A stretch of 64,000 nt of DNA from Verrucomicrobiota bacterium (lineage in GTDB: Bacteria; Verrucomicrobiota; Verrucomicrobiia; Limisphaerales; J093). Position 1 is the stretch's first letter. Each line of letters begins with the position of its first letter. Below, in pieces: positions 25,584 through 33,781 of this stretch. Under the pieces are notes generated by a model. It ran no database searches. It was not told the DNA's origin and saw only the letters and a list, made by a program, of their open reading frames with translations. The stretch spans positions 78,087 through 142,086 of the forward strand of contig JAKLFY010000005.1 of assembly GCA_022710935.1 (NCBI GenBank), given 5' to 3'. The position numbers and the translations under genes are program-made.

Positions 25584-26561
25584 ATGAATACACTGAATCG
25601 ACGCCAGGCCATCGTTCGCACCGCCTGCGCGGCCGCCGCCGGCGCGCTTGGAGCCGTGCTGCCCGCCCGCTCGGACGCCGACCCGCCCGCGCAACCGTCA
25701 TCGGGCGAGGCACGTCCGGTCACTGTCGGACTTGCGACCTTTGGTTTCACCTCACTGAGCAACGCCCAGTTGGCCAAGGAACTCTCCGATGCCGGTGTCC
25801 GCACCATCCAGCTTTTCCTGAGCCAGACCGACAGCAATTACTGGCGGTACAACTCGCGCTCGGACCTGTCCGGGCTCACGCCTGACCGGTGCCGGGCCAT
25901 TGCGGAGACGTATCGGCAGGCCGGAATCGCCCTGCACAGCATCGGCGTCTATACGAACCTGATCCATCCCGATGCAGCCGAACGGGGCGCCAACCTCGAG
26001 TACTTCGAGTCGATGATGCGGATCGGGGGCGCAATGGGCGTCAAGGTGTTCATTACCGAGGCCGGGGATTACCATGCGCCCGAGGCGGCGGGCATCGCGT
26101 ATCATTTTCGCGAAGAGGTCTGGCACCGGATGGTCGCCACGGGCAAGGAACTGGCGACGCTGGCCGAGCGCCATGACGCGGTGGTTCTCTTCGAGCCGTA
26201 TTTCGGCGGGTTCCTGGCCAGCGCCAAGCGCGCGCGCCTCTTTCTCGAAGAGGTGGGATCGCCGCGCATTCGGGCCCTGCTCGATCCGGCGAACCTGCTC
26301 GAACTGAACGATCTCGATGAGATGATCGGGCAACTCGGGCCGCACATCGACTGTTTCCACGCCAAGGATCGCAAGCTGCATGTGGAACGGGGCGTGCCGG
26401 CCGGGCAAGGAGATCTCGATTACCGCAAGTTCGTCACACTGGCCGCCCGGCGGGCCCCGCACGCCCCCCTCATCCTCGAATATGTCGGGCCGACGGACTA
26501 CCGCCAGGCCCTGGCCCACCTGCGACACACCCTCGAGGCCGTCGGGTTGAAAGCGGGCTAA
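25584..26561 (+). CDS. Tat-exported sugar phosphate isomerase/epimerase-like protein (TIM barrel)
   Basis: 325 residues from the ATG at 25584 (LNRRQAIVRTACAAAAGALG, a twin-arginine signal with an Ala-rich core). The rest is a xylose isomerase-like TIM barrel: GVRTIQLFLSQTDSNYW, MMRIGGAMGVKVFITEAGDY, VVLFEPYFGGFLAS (metal-binding Glu), RALLDPANLLEL, IDCFHAKDRKLHVERG and HAPLILEYVG. Members interconvert or cleave sugars with a divalent metal; the periplasmic members of this group are mostly uncharacterised. It follows the sulfatases and precedes the symporter, so a step in sugar processing before uptake is plausible. Its stop TAA is the first triplet of repeat copy B. Confidence 0.82.
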   Translation: MNTLNRRQAIVRTACAAAAGALGAVLPARSDADPPAQPSSGEARPVTVGLATFGFTSLSNAQLAKELSDAGVRTIQLFLSQTDSNYWRYNSRSDLSGLTPDRCRAIAETYRQAGIALHSIGVYTNLIHPDAAERGANLEYFESMMRIGGAMGVKVFITEAGDYHAPEAAGIAYHFREEVWHRMVATGKELATLAERHDAVVLFEPYFGGFLASAKRARLFLEEVGSPRIRALLDPANLLELNDLDEMIGQLGPHIDCFHAKDRKLHVERGVPAGQGDLDYRKFVTLAARRAPHAPLILEYVGPTDYRQALAHLRHTLEAVGLKAG

Positions 26562-26630
26562 CCCGCATATTTACACCCCGACGGTGCACAGGGCGGTCAG
26601 ACTTCGCAAGAGGACTGCTATGCGGGTTAG
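26558..26630 (-). repeat. CTAACCCGCAT...ATGCGGGTTAG palindromic element, copy B
   Basis: 73 bases with terminal inverted repeats CTAACCCGCATA and TATGCGGGTTAG; its reverse complement matches copy A at 18015-18085 over nearly the whole length. Supplies the TAA of the preceding gene. Confidence 0.8.
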
Positions 26631-26674
26631 AAGGCTTGTCACGGCCCGGTGCTGTCCGGTATCACAGCGGGACC

Positions 26675-28141
26675 GTGCTGAACTCGAGTTTCACTGCCCT
26701 CGATTACATCGTGGTTCTGGTGTACCTGGCCGCGATCACCGCCTTCGGCATTTTCCGCGGCGGGCGCCAGACCTCGGCGCAGGATTATTTTCTCGGGCGC
26801 GAGGAGATTCCCTGGTGGATCGTTTGTTTCTCGATCGTTGCGGCTGAGACGAGCGCGCTGACGTTCATCAGCATCCCGGGCCTGGCGTATCTGACGAACC
26901 TGACCTTCTTGCAGGTGGCGATCGGCTATCTGATCGGGCGGATCGTGGTGAGCTACCTCCTGCTGCCGGCCTACTTCCGCGGCGAACTCTCGACCGCGTA
27001 TGCCTTTCTCGAACATCGGTTCGGACGCAAGACGCGGAGCTATGGCGCCATTGTATTCCTGTTCACGAGGATTGCAGCGGATGGCGTCCGGCTCTTTGCC
27101 ACCGCCATACCGCTCAAGTTCGTGCTCGATGTCAACTACCCGACGGCCATCATCATCCTGGCGGCTGTGGCTCTGGCTTACACCTATTTCGGCGGCGTGC
27201 GCGGGGTGATCTGGGTCGATGCGGTGCAGATGCTGGTCTACGTTGGCGGGGCCGCCACGGCGCTGGTGTTTCTCATCGCCCGAGCCGACGGGGGCTGGAG
27301 CGGGATCAGCCTGGCCGCATTCGAGGCGGGGAAGTTCCAGGTGATCGATTGGGGATTGGGCGCCGGTTTCTTCCAGAAGCCATACACGCTCATCGCCGGA
27401 CTCGTGGGGGGCGCGTTGCTGTCGATGGCGTCGCACGGCACCGATCAACTCATTGTCCAGCGGCTTCTCGCCACGCGCTCGTTGGCGGCCAGCCGCAAGG
27501 CCCTGATCGGCAGCGGGATCATCATCATCTTTCAGTTCGCGCTGTTCCTTGTGGTCGGCCTGCTGCTGTTCGGCCATTACGGCGCCGCCACGGTCGCGGA
27601 CCTCGGTCTTCAGCGCGCCGACGAGATCTTCCCGAAGTACATCATCGAAGGCCTGCCGCCCGGCGTTTCGGGATTTATCATTGCGGGGCTTCTCGCTGCC
27701 GCGCTGTCCACCCTCGCCGGATCGATGAGCTCGCTGTCCTCATCGACCCTGCTCGATCTGTATCGTCCCCTGAGCGGCAGCACAATGGACGATGCGCGGG
27801 CGCTTTGGCTCTCCCGGCGGATCACGGTGGGCTGGGCGGTTTTGCTCGTCGGCTCGGCGGTCTTCTTCATGAACACCAGCCAGACGGTTGTCGAACTGGC
27901 GCTCAGCATTGCCTCGTTCACGTACGGCGGTCTTCTGGGCACGTTCCTGCTGGGTGTGCTTCTGCGCAGGGCACGGCAGGAGGACGCGCTGGCGGCGTTC
28001 GTTGGGGGCATTCTCGTGATGGTCTCCGTGATCAGCCTCAAGGCGGTTGCATGGACCTGGTACACCCTGGTGGGCGTGCTGGCCACTCTTCTGATCGGGA
28101 CCCTGCTGAGCCGGCTGAGCCGGCCGACCCCAACGCCCTAG
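26675..28141 (+). CDS. Sodium/solute symporter (SSS family)
   Basis: About 488 residues from the GTG at 26675; a TTG 39 bases upstream keeps the frame but lies next to a repeat and gives an atypical N-terminus. Some 13-14 hydrophobic helices are visible, with SSS landmarks: LDYIVVLVYLAAITAFGIF (helix 1), SAQDYFLGREEIPWWIVCFS, AAETSALTFISIPGLAY (the sodium-site region), YTYFGGVRGVIWVDAVQM, SHGTDQLIVQRLLATRS and AGLLAAALSTLAGSMSSLSSS. It takes up a sugar, polyol or carboxylate with sodium ions across the inner membrane. Its place after the sulfatases and epimerase makes a desulfated sugar the likeliest cargo. The TAG stop is followed by CCCGCAT. Confidence 0.93.
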   Translation: MLNSSFTALDYIVVLVYLAAITAFGIFRGGRQTSAQDYFLGREEIPWWIVCFSIVAAETSALTFISIPGLAYLTNLTFLQVAIGYLIGRIVVSYLLLPAYFRGELSTAYAFLEHRFGRKTRSYGAIVFLFTRIAADGVRLFATAIPLKFVLDVNYPTAIIILAAVALAYTYFGGVRGVIWVDAVQMLVYVGGAATALVFLIARADGGWSGISLAAFEAGKFQVIDWGLGAGFFQKPYTLIAGLVGGALLSMASHGTDQLIVQRLLATRSLAASRKALIGSGIIIIFQFALFLVVGLLLFGHYGAATVADLGLQRADEIFPKYIIEGLPPGVSGFIIAGLLAAALSTLAGSMSSLSSSTLLDLYRPLSGSTMDDARALWLSRRITVGWAVLLVGSAVFFMNTSQTVVELALSIASFTYGGLLGTFLLGVLLRRARQEDALAAFVGGILVMVSVISLKAVAWTWYTLVGVLATLLIGTLLSRLSRPTPTP

Positions 28142-28152
28142 CCCGCATTCGG

Positions 28153-31100
28153 TCAGTCTTTGAGCGCGGCCTGCGCAAGCGCGGCACCGACGTGCGCCGG
28201 ATGCAGTTCGAGCGCCTGGGCAAAGGCCGCTTTCGCGTCGTCCGTGCGCCCGAGGCCGAGCTGTCCCAGGCCCACCAGGTAGTGGGCGCGCGCTTTGCGG
28301 ACGCGTTCGGATTCCCGTTCACCGAACTTGGCGAAGTAATCGGCCTGTTCGCCGGCCTCGATTTGTCGTTGTCCCGCGCTCAGCAAACCTTCGAATCGTT
28401 TCCTGGCTTCATCGGCACGCCCCTGCTTGGCCAGGGCGAGCGCCTGGGCGAACTGGATTTCCGAGGGGCCGGATTCGGGGCTGTCGACGGCAAGTTCGAA
28501 GCATTCGGCAGCCTTTGGAGTGTTGCCGAGGGCTTCGTGCGCGGTGCCTCTGAAGTAGTGGATTTGGGCTGCCTTGCGGTCGCGGTGGGGCCTGCCCACT
28601 TCGAGGTTGGTGGGGTAGAGGAGGGCTGCGTCGTAGTCTTCGAGGGCCTGGGCGGCGCGGCCCGATGCCAGGCGGGCGTGGCCGCGATGGAGCAAAGCGT
28701 CCGCGTAGATGGTGTGGATTTCGCCGCGCCCCTCCCAGTTGTGGAACCGGCGGGTGGTGAGCAACTCGATCGCGCGATCGTGCTGGCCCGCGGCGGTGAG
28801 CAGGACGATCTCGCGGGTCAGGGCGTCGTCGCGCAGCGCGACGGTGTCATGATGATTGGTGAGCATCGCCAGCCGCTGTGCGACTGGTTTTCCGGCCGCC
28901 TCGTATTGAAGATCCAGCTCGTAGAGAAAGCGCGGCTCTTTGGGGTTGAGCGCGACGGCGTGTTCGAGACTGGTCACGGCTCGATCCACATCCTGGCGCG
29001 TTTGGGCGTAGGCCAGGCCGAGGTTGCGGTGGACGAGCGGAAAGGCATCGGCGAGTTCGCGCGACTTTTCCCAGGCGGCGATTGCGGCTTCGGGCTGATG
29101 GTCGTAGAGCAGATTGCCCAGGTAATACCAGGCCCGGGCGTCTTCGGGATTCCATTCGAGCGCTTTCCTGAGGATTCGTTCCTCTTCGAGCCGGAACGGG
29201 AAGCAGAAGTCGGGGGATTGCCGGGCGGCGTGGGTGTAGAGTTTGAGCGACTGGATTCTGCCGGCCATTTCGTACGCGTGGGCGAGGTGATAGAAGACCA
29301 AGGGATGAGCGTCCGCGGCGTCGGGATTGCCCTCGAGATGGCGTTCGAGCACGTCGATCACCTCGGTCCAGAGGCCGGCGGCGGCGTAGTCGCTGGCCAG
29401 CTCGAGCCACGGCTGCGCCTGCCGGGGCATGGTGGCGTCGAGCCAGGCGAACGCGCGATTGGCGGCGTCGCTGCGCCCCCTCTGACGCAGGGCCAGGCCG
29501 AGTTCGTGGGCGGCCAGGAAATCGAGTGGATCGAAGGCGAGCGTGGCCTGCGCGGTTTCCTCCGCTTCATCGGCGCGGCCGAGGCGTCGGAGCAGTGCGG
29601 CCTTGAGCCCGCGGGCTTTTGTGTTGAAGCCGCTTCTGGCAAGAGCGTCGTTGACATGTTCGAGGGCTTTGGCGAATCGGCCGCGTTGGGCGTCGATCTC
29701 GGCGAGGGCGTGGAAGGCGGCCGCCTGCCAGGCGTGGCTCCAGGCGGCGCGCTGGAATGCGTCGTAGGCCGCGTCGAGTTCTCCCCGGGCCTTGAGGACG
29801 ACCCCGAGGTAGTACTGGGCCTCGCCATCCTTGGGCCGGATGTAATTGGCCGTCGCGCGCCCGAGGGCGGCGCGGAGGTGGAGTTCGGCGGGATCCCAGC
29901 GGCCCGCCTTGGCGTGCAGGAGGCCGAGCGCGGTGTTGGCGCGGTAGTCGCCGGGGTCGCGTCGGATCGCTTCCTCATAATAGGGAGCGGGCTCGAACGA
30001 GGGGCTGTAGAGCTGCTCGATGCGCAATCCAGTGAGGTAGAGATCCTCGATGGACGCGATGTCCTTGGGTGGAAGAGGGCGGCGGACGGGGTCCGGCATG
30101 GGCAGAGCGTCGGGACGGGGCGTCGGGGGATGCCAGCGGACCAGTTCGCGTCCATCCGCGGCGGCGAGCGAGGCGCGGAGTTGGTGGGGTGCAACTTCGG
30201 CATCGATCGGCAGTGTCATGACGAACGGCTGCCGGGGACGGATCGTGAGGTTGGTTTCGAAGAGCGTCCGGTCCTCGAGCTCGAGCCGGGCGCGGGCGTT
30301 GGGGAATTCCGCGGTTGCGTTGAGGGCGAGGCGCGCGACGCGGTTGGTGAGTTCGAGGTTGAGGGCGGCGTCGAGTGTGGCGGCCTTGACGCCGCCCAGC
30401 TCGCGTATGGGATACCAGTAATGCTTCCAGGATTTGACTTCGCCGGGCTGAATCCAACTGTAGTCGGGCTGATTATCCGAGAACGCACCCGCCATGAGTT
30501 CGAGGTAGGGGCCATCGGTGTCGGTCAGGATGCCGCTCCACAGTTCACCCTCGGGGCCGGTCCCCCACTCGAAGAACTTCTTGCCCGGCACCACGTGATG
30601 GTCCGCGTAGTGCAGGACCCCCGCGCGGCGTCCGTGGTCGTATCCGCCGAAGAAATCCTGGTCTGAGTGGAAGCAGAAGAAGGAGACGGGCGAGGGGTGG
30701 CTTTTCCACCAACTGATGTCGACGCCGCGGGTGTAGTCGACGCCGCCGTAGACTTCGCGGGCGATTGGCCAGCGGGCGAATTCGGGTTTGCCGTGCTGCA
30801 CGGCGAAAGCGGCGTCGGGCGGGAACAGGACCTGGTATTGGTCGTTGGCGTGGACGGCCGGATTGATCCAGAAGAGGAACGCGTGGGCGAAGGGGGTGCG
30901 GTTGAAGAGCCGCATCGTCATTTCGATGTAAGAGCGGTCCGGGTGCAGAGACAGGCCGACGATCCATTTCAGGCGGTGGCGCCACTCGATTTCCCCAACC
31001 CAGATTGTCTTGCTGCCGTCCGCGTTGGTCTGCGTGGCGACCTCGACCGGCATGAAACTCGTCGCCCGGTGGTGATGCGGGAAGTTCCACTCGACTCCGC

Positions 31101-31632
31101 CGGAGATCCAGGCGCCGAGCATCCCGATCAACGCGGGCTTGATGACCGATTGCCGGTAGAAGAAATCGTATCCGTTGCTCTTGTCGACGGCGCTGAAGAG
31201 GCGTCCGCCCAACTCGGGCAGGACAGTGATCTGGAGGCAGTCGTTTTCGAGGACCAGCGCGCGATAGGCCTGGTCCTCCTTGATCTCGGTCAGCCGGTCC
31301 TGGACGGGGTAGGGATAGAACGTGGCGCGTGCGCCCTGGTAGGTGCGGCCCTGGTAGAAACGCGGATTCGGGTCGGGCGGAGCCACCCGATACGTTGGGA
31401 GGACCAGGCGGGTTTCGGTCAACTGCACCTCGCCTGCCGCGCCGGGCCAAGCCATGCCCACACAGAGCCAAAGGGCCGCCGAGAGCACGGATGTCCATCG
31501 ACTCGAGCGGCGGAGGAGCGGGGATTGGGCCGATGCCGCAAGCGGGGCGCGCGGAGCGCGGCGTCCTGTTTTCGGAATCAGGGAAAGGACGGTGGAGGGA
31601 GGAGGGCACGCGCGGACGACCGTGGTGTTCAT
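28153..31632 (-). CDS. Secreted DUF5107-domain protein with long TPR array
   Basis: 1159 residues from the ATG at 31632. The signal segment is internal (about 50-66, VLSAALWLCVGMAWPGAAG) after an Arg-rich start. Residues ~70-420 form a galactose-mutarotase-like beta-sandwich, typical of DUF5107 (YRALVLENDCLQITVLPELGGRLFS, VEWNFPHHHR, FNRTPFAHAFLFWINPAVHA). Residues ~480-1150 are at least fifteen helical TPR units (APYYEEAIRRDPGDYRANTA, EEERILRKALEWNPEDARAW, VTSLEHAVALNPKEPRFLYE). The family is frequent beside glycoside hydrolases and is thought to bind or process sugars, but has no settled function. Convergent with the symporter gene, 11 bases between stops. Confidence 0.88.
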   Translation of the reverse strand: MNTTVVRACPPPSTVLSLIPKTGRRAPRAPLAASAQSPLLRRSSRWTSVLSAALWLCVGMAWPGAAGEVQLTETRLVLPTYRVAPPDPNPRFYQGRTYQGARATFYPYPVQDRLTEIKEDQAYRALVLENDCLQITVLPELGGRLFSAVDKSNGYDFFYRQSVIKPALIGMLGAWISGGVEWNFPHHHRATSFMPVEVATQTNADGSKTIWVGEIEWRHRLKWIVGLSLHPDRSYIEMTMRLFNRTPFAHAFLFWINPAVHANDQYQVLFPPDAAFAVQHGKPEFARWPIAREVYGGVDYTRGVDISWWKSHPSPVSFFCFHSDQDFFGGYDHGRRAGVLHYADHHVVPGKKFFEWGTGPEGELWSGILTDTDGPYLELMAGAFSDNQPDYSWIQPGEVKSWKHYWYPIRELGGVKAATLDAALNLELTNRVARLALNATAEFPNARARLELEDRTLFETNLTIRPRQPFVMTLPIDAEVAPHQLRASLAAADGRELVRWHPPTPRPDALPMPDPVRRPLPPKDIASIEDLYLTGLRIEQLYSPSFEPAPYYEEAIRRDPGDYRANTALGLLHAKAGRWDPAELHLRAALGRATANYIRPKDGEAQYYLGVVLKARGELDAAYDAFQRAAWSHAWQAAAFHALAEIDAQRGRFAKALEHVNDALARSGFNTKARGLKAALLRRLGRADEAEETAQATLAFDPLDFLAAHELGLALRQRGRSDAANRAFAWLDATMPRQAQPWLELASDYAAAGLWTEVIDVLERHLEGNPDAADAHPLVFYHLAHAYEMAGRIQSLKLYTHAARQSPDFCFPFRLEEERILRKALEWNPEDARAWYYLGNLLYDHQPEAAIAAWEKSRELADAFPLVHRNLGLAYAQTRQDVDRAVTSLEHAVALNPKEPRFLYELDLQYEAAGKPVAQRLAMLTNHHDTVALRDDALTREIVLLTAAGQHDRAIELLTTRRFHNWEGRGEIHTIYADALLHRGHARLASGRAAQALEDYDAALLYPTNLEVGRPHRDRKAAQIHYFRGTAHEALGNTPKAAECFELAVDSPESGPSEIQFAQALALAKQGRADEARKRFEGLLSAGQRQIEAGEQADYFAKFGERESERVRKARAHYLVGLGQLGLGRTDDAKAAFAQALELHPAHVGAALAQAALKD

Positions 31633-31678
31633 AGGCGTCGGCGAGTGTTGCGTCCGGCCCTCAGGAAGACGAGCACAA

Positions 31679-33580
31679 TCAATGCGCCTCGGGCCCTGTG
31701 TCGGCCATGCGGGCGAAACCTTCCTCGATGAACGTTGTGTTCTGAATGCGGGCGAGCTTCGCATAGAGGCCCCCCAAGGCCATAAGTTCGTCATGGCGCC
31801 CGCGCTCGATGATCTCGCCGCCGCGCAGGACGAGGATTTGATCCGCGTTGAGGATGGTGCTGAGGCGATGGGCGATCACGAAGCTGGTGCGCCCCTGCAT
31901 GAGACGTTCGAGGGCCTCCTGGATGAGGCGTTCCGTCGCGGTGTCGACGCTCGCCGTCGCCTCGTCGAGGATGAGAATGGGCGCGTCCATCAGCAGGGCG
32001 CGGGCGATGCTCACGCGCTGCTTCTCGCCCACGCTCAGTTTCACGCCGCGCTCGCCGACGCGCGATTCGTACCCGTCGGGCAGGCGGCTGATGAACTCGT
32101 GACAGTTGGCGGCGCGGGCGGCGGCAACAAGGTCGGTCTCAGAGGCCCCGATGCGTCCGTAGAGGATGTTCTCGCGGAGGGTGCCGTTGAAGAGGAACGC
32201 CTCCTGGGTCACCACAGCGATCTGGGCGCGCAGTGTTGCCAGCGGCAGCGTCCGGATATCGTGGCCATCGATCCGGATGCGTCCGCTGTCGAGTTCGTAG
32301 AATGCCGGGAGCAGTCCGACCAGGGTCGACTTGCCCGCGCCGGTCGGGCCCACCAGCGCGATCATCTCGCCGGGCCGGGCGCGCAACGCAATGTTGCGCA
32401 GCGCCGTCTTGCCTTCGGCGTAGGCGAAGCTGACCCGGTCGTACACCACCTCGCCGCGCGCGCGCCACGAGGGGGGAACCGAAGGCGCGGCGAGGTCCGA
32501 GGAATGGTCCCTGACGGCGGCGCGTGCGGGCTGGTCCGCCGGCTCGCCGGTCGCGATCCGCTCCTCGGGCGTGTCGAGAATGTCAAACACGCGGGCGGCG
32601 GCCGCGCGGGCGGCCTGGAGCATCTGATTGAGGCCGTGCAGGCGTCCGATCGGCTCGTAGAAGAACATGCCGGCGTAGAGCATGAAGGCGACGAGTTGGC
32701 CGACTTCCATGCGGCCTTTCAACACCTGGGCTCCGCCGACCCACAACACCAGGCCGATCCCGGCGGCCCCGATGAACTGCATGGCCGGCCCGTACCAGGA
32801 CCAGGCGCGCATGACGATGAGCGTGCCTTCGCGCAAATCGTCCGCCCGGTCGGCAAACCGCGTGTCCTCGTGTTCCTGGCGGCCGAAGGCCTTGATCTGG
32901 CGGATGCCCTGGAGGTTGTCCATCAGCAGCGCGTTCATGGCGCTCGATGCCTCGCGCTGTCGGCGGTAACGCCGATGGGCCGTGGTGGTGTACCAGAGCG
33001 CGCCCGCCACCAGCAGCGGCATCGGGGTCAGGGCGACCAGCGTGAGGGTCGGATTGTAGCTCGTCATGAACACCAGGGCGCCGGCGATGCTCAGGAGAGC
33101 CACCGCCCCCTGTTCGGTGCCGTCGATGAGCAGGCGCTCGACGTTGTTGACGTCCTCGATCACGCGCGTCATGAGGTCGCCCGAGGCCCGCTGGTCGAAC
33201 CAGTTCACGGGCAGGCGCTGCAGCCGCGCGTAGACCGCACGGCGCATGTCGTAGATCACGTTCTGTTCAAGCCGGTTGTTGATCCGGATGCGGAGGCAGT
33301 TGAACACCTCGCGCAGGAAGAATGCCCCCAGAAGACCGATGGCCGCCGGAGTCAGGGCCTCGACGCGCCGCTTCGCGATGACCTCGTCGATCAGGTAGCG
33401 CGTCAGCTTGGGATAGAGCAACCCGAAACCGAGCGAGGCAATCGCGCATCCGACCGTCGCCACCACCAGCCACCGATACGGACGCAAGTAAACAGCCACC
33501 CTGCGAACGACTTCCCGCGTCGTCCGGGGTTGCGACTGGAAACTGGGATCCGTGTGGGCGCCCCAACCGTGCTGCCTCAT
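31679..33580 (-). CDS. ABC exporter, fused membrane and ATPase domains (MsbA-like)
   Basis: 633 residues from the ATG at 33580; the frame stays open far upstream, but only this start gives a family-like N-terminus. Six transmembrane helices occupy residues ~30-330 (LVVATVGCAIASLGFGLLYP, NVERLLIDGTEQGAVALLS), followed by an ATPase domain: Walker A GPTGAGKST, Q-loop VTQEAFLFNG, signature LSVGEKQR, Walker B ILILDEAT, and H-loop IAHRLST. This is a complete half-transporter that works as a homodimer and exports lipids, lipid A precursors or hydrophobic compounds. MsbA itself is one candidate; a drug exporter is the other. An Arg/Pro-rich linker (about 345-370) joins the two domains. It diverges from the URO-D-like gene. 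Confidence 0.92.
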   Translation of the reverse strand: MRQHGWGAHTDPSFQSQPRTTREVVRRVAVYLRPYRWLVVATVGCAIASLGFGLLYPKLTRYLIDEVIAKRRVEALTPAAIGLLGAFFLREVFNCLRIRINNRLEQNVIYDMRRAVYARLQRLPVNWFDQRASGDLMTRVIEDVNNVERLLIDGTEQGAVALLSIAGALVFMTSYNPTLTLVALTPMPLLVAGALWYTTTAHRRYRRQREASSAMNALLMDNLQGIRQIKAFGRQEHEDTRFADRADDLREGTLIVMRAWSWYGPAMQFIGAAGIGLVLWVGGAQVLKGRMEVGQLVAFMLYAGMFFYEPIGRLHGLNQMLQAARAAAARVFDILDTPEERIATGEPADQPARAAVRDHSSDLAAPSVPPSWRARGEVVYDRVSFAYAEGKTALRNIALRARPGEMIALVGPTGAGKSTLVGLLPAFYELDSGRIRIDGHDIRTLPLATLRAQIAVVTQEAFLFNGTLRENILYGRIGASETDLVAAARAANCHEFISRLPDGYESRVGERGVKLSVGEKQRVSIARALLMDAPILILDEATASVDTATERLIQEALERLMQGRTSFVIAHRLSTILNADQILVLRGGEIIERGRHDELMALGGLYAKLARIQNTTFIEEGFARMADTGPEAH

Positions 33581-33643
33581 GCGATTGCCCGTTGCATGGT
33601 CCGGTTTTAGGCCAAGCCAGCAGAAGTGAAAGACCTTTTCGAC

Positions 33644-33691
33644 CAGCCCGGATTTCTCACGACCGGGAAGATGACAACGAAATCCGGGCTG
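33644..33691. repeat. 13-bp perfect inverted repeat CAGCCCGGATTTC...GAAATCCGGGCTG
   Basis: Perfect arms at 33644-33656 and 33679-33691 with a 22-base loop, in the 200-bp gap between the ABC exporter and the URO-D-like gene. The arms resemble the ends of the CTAG elements at 51.3 and 58.4 kb (GGTGAGAAATGCGCGCTAG). Either a repeat element or an operator serving both divergent genes. Confidence 0.6.
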
Positions 33692-33781
33692 CGGCAAAAA
33701 CGCGCCCGGTTCGAGAGATGGCGCGTGTGAATCAAATAGAAGCTGCGGCGCGGGTGCGGACATGCCAGTCTGACGGGGCTT

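Noticed and set aside
23816-25837. 673-codon minus-strand frame opposite the second sulfatase
   Set aside because: Antisense shadow of a gene with a complete sulfatase signature.
27349-30666. Very long open frame (1105 codons) on the plus strand running through the symporter and DUF5107 region
   Set aside because: It is the antisense/alternative-frame shadow of high-GC genes; no domain, and the real symporter and TPR proteins are unmistakable in the other frames.
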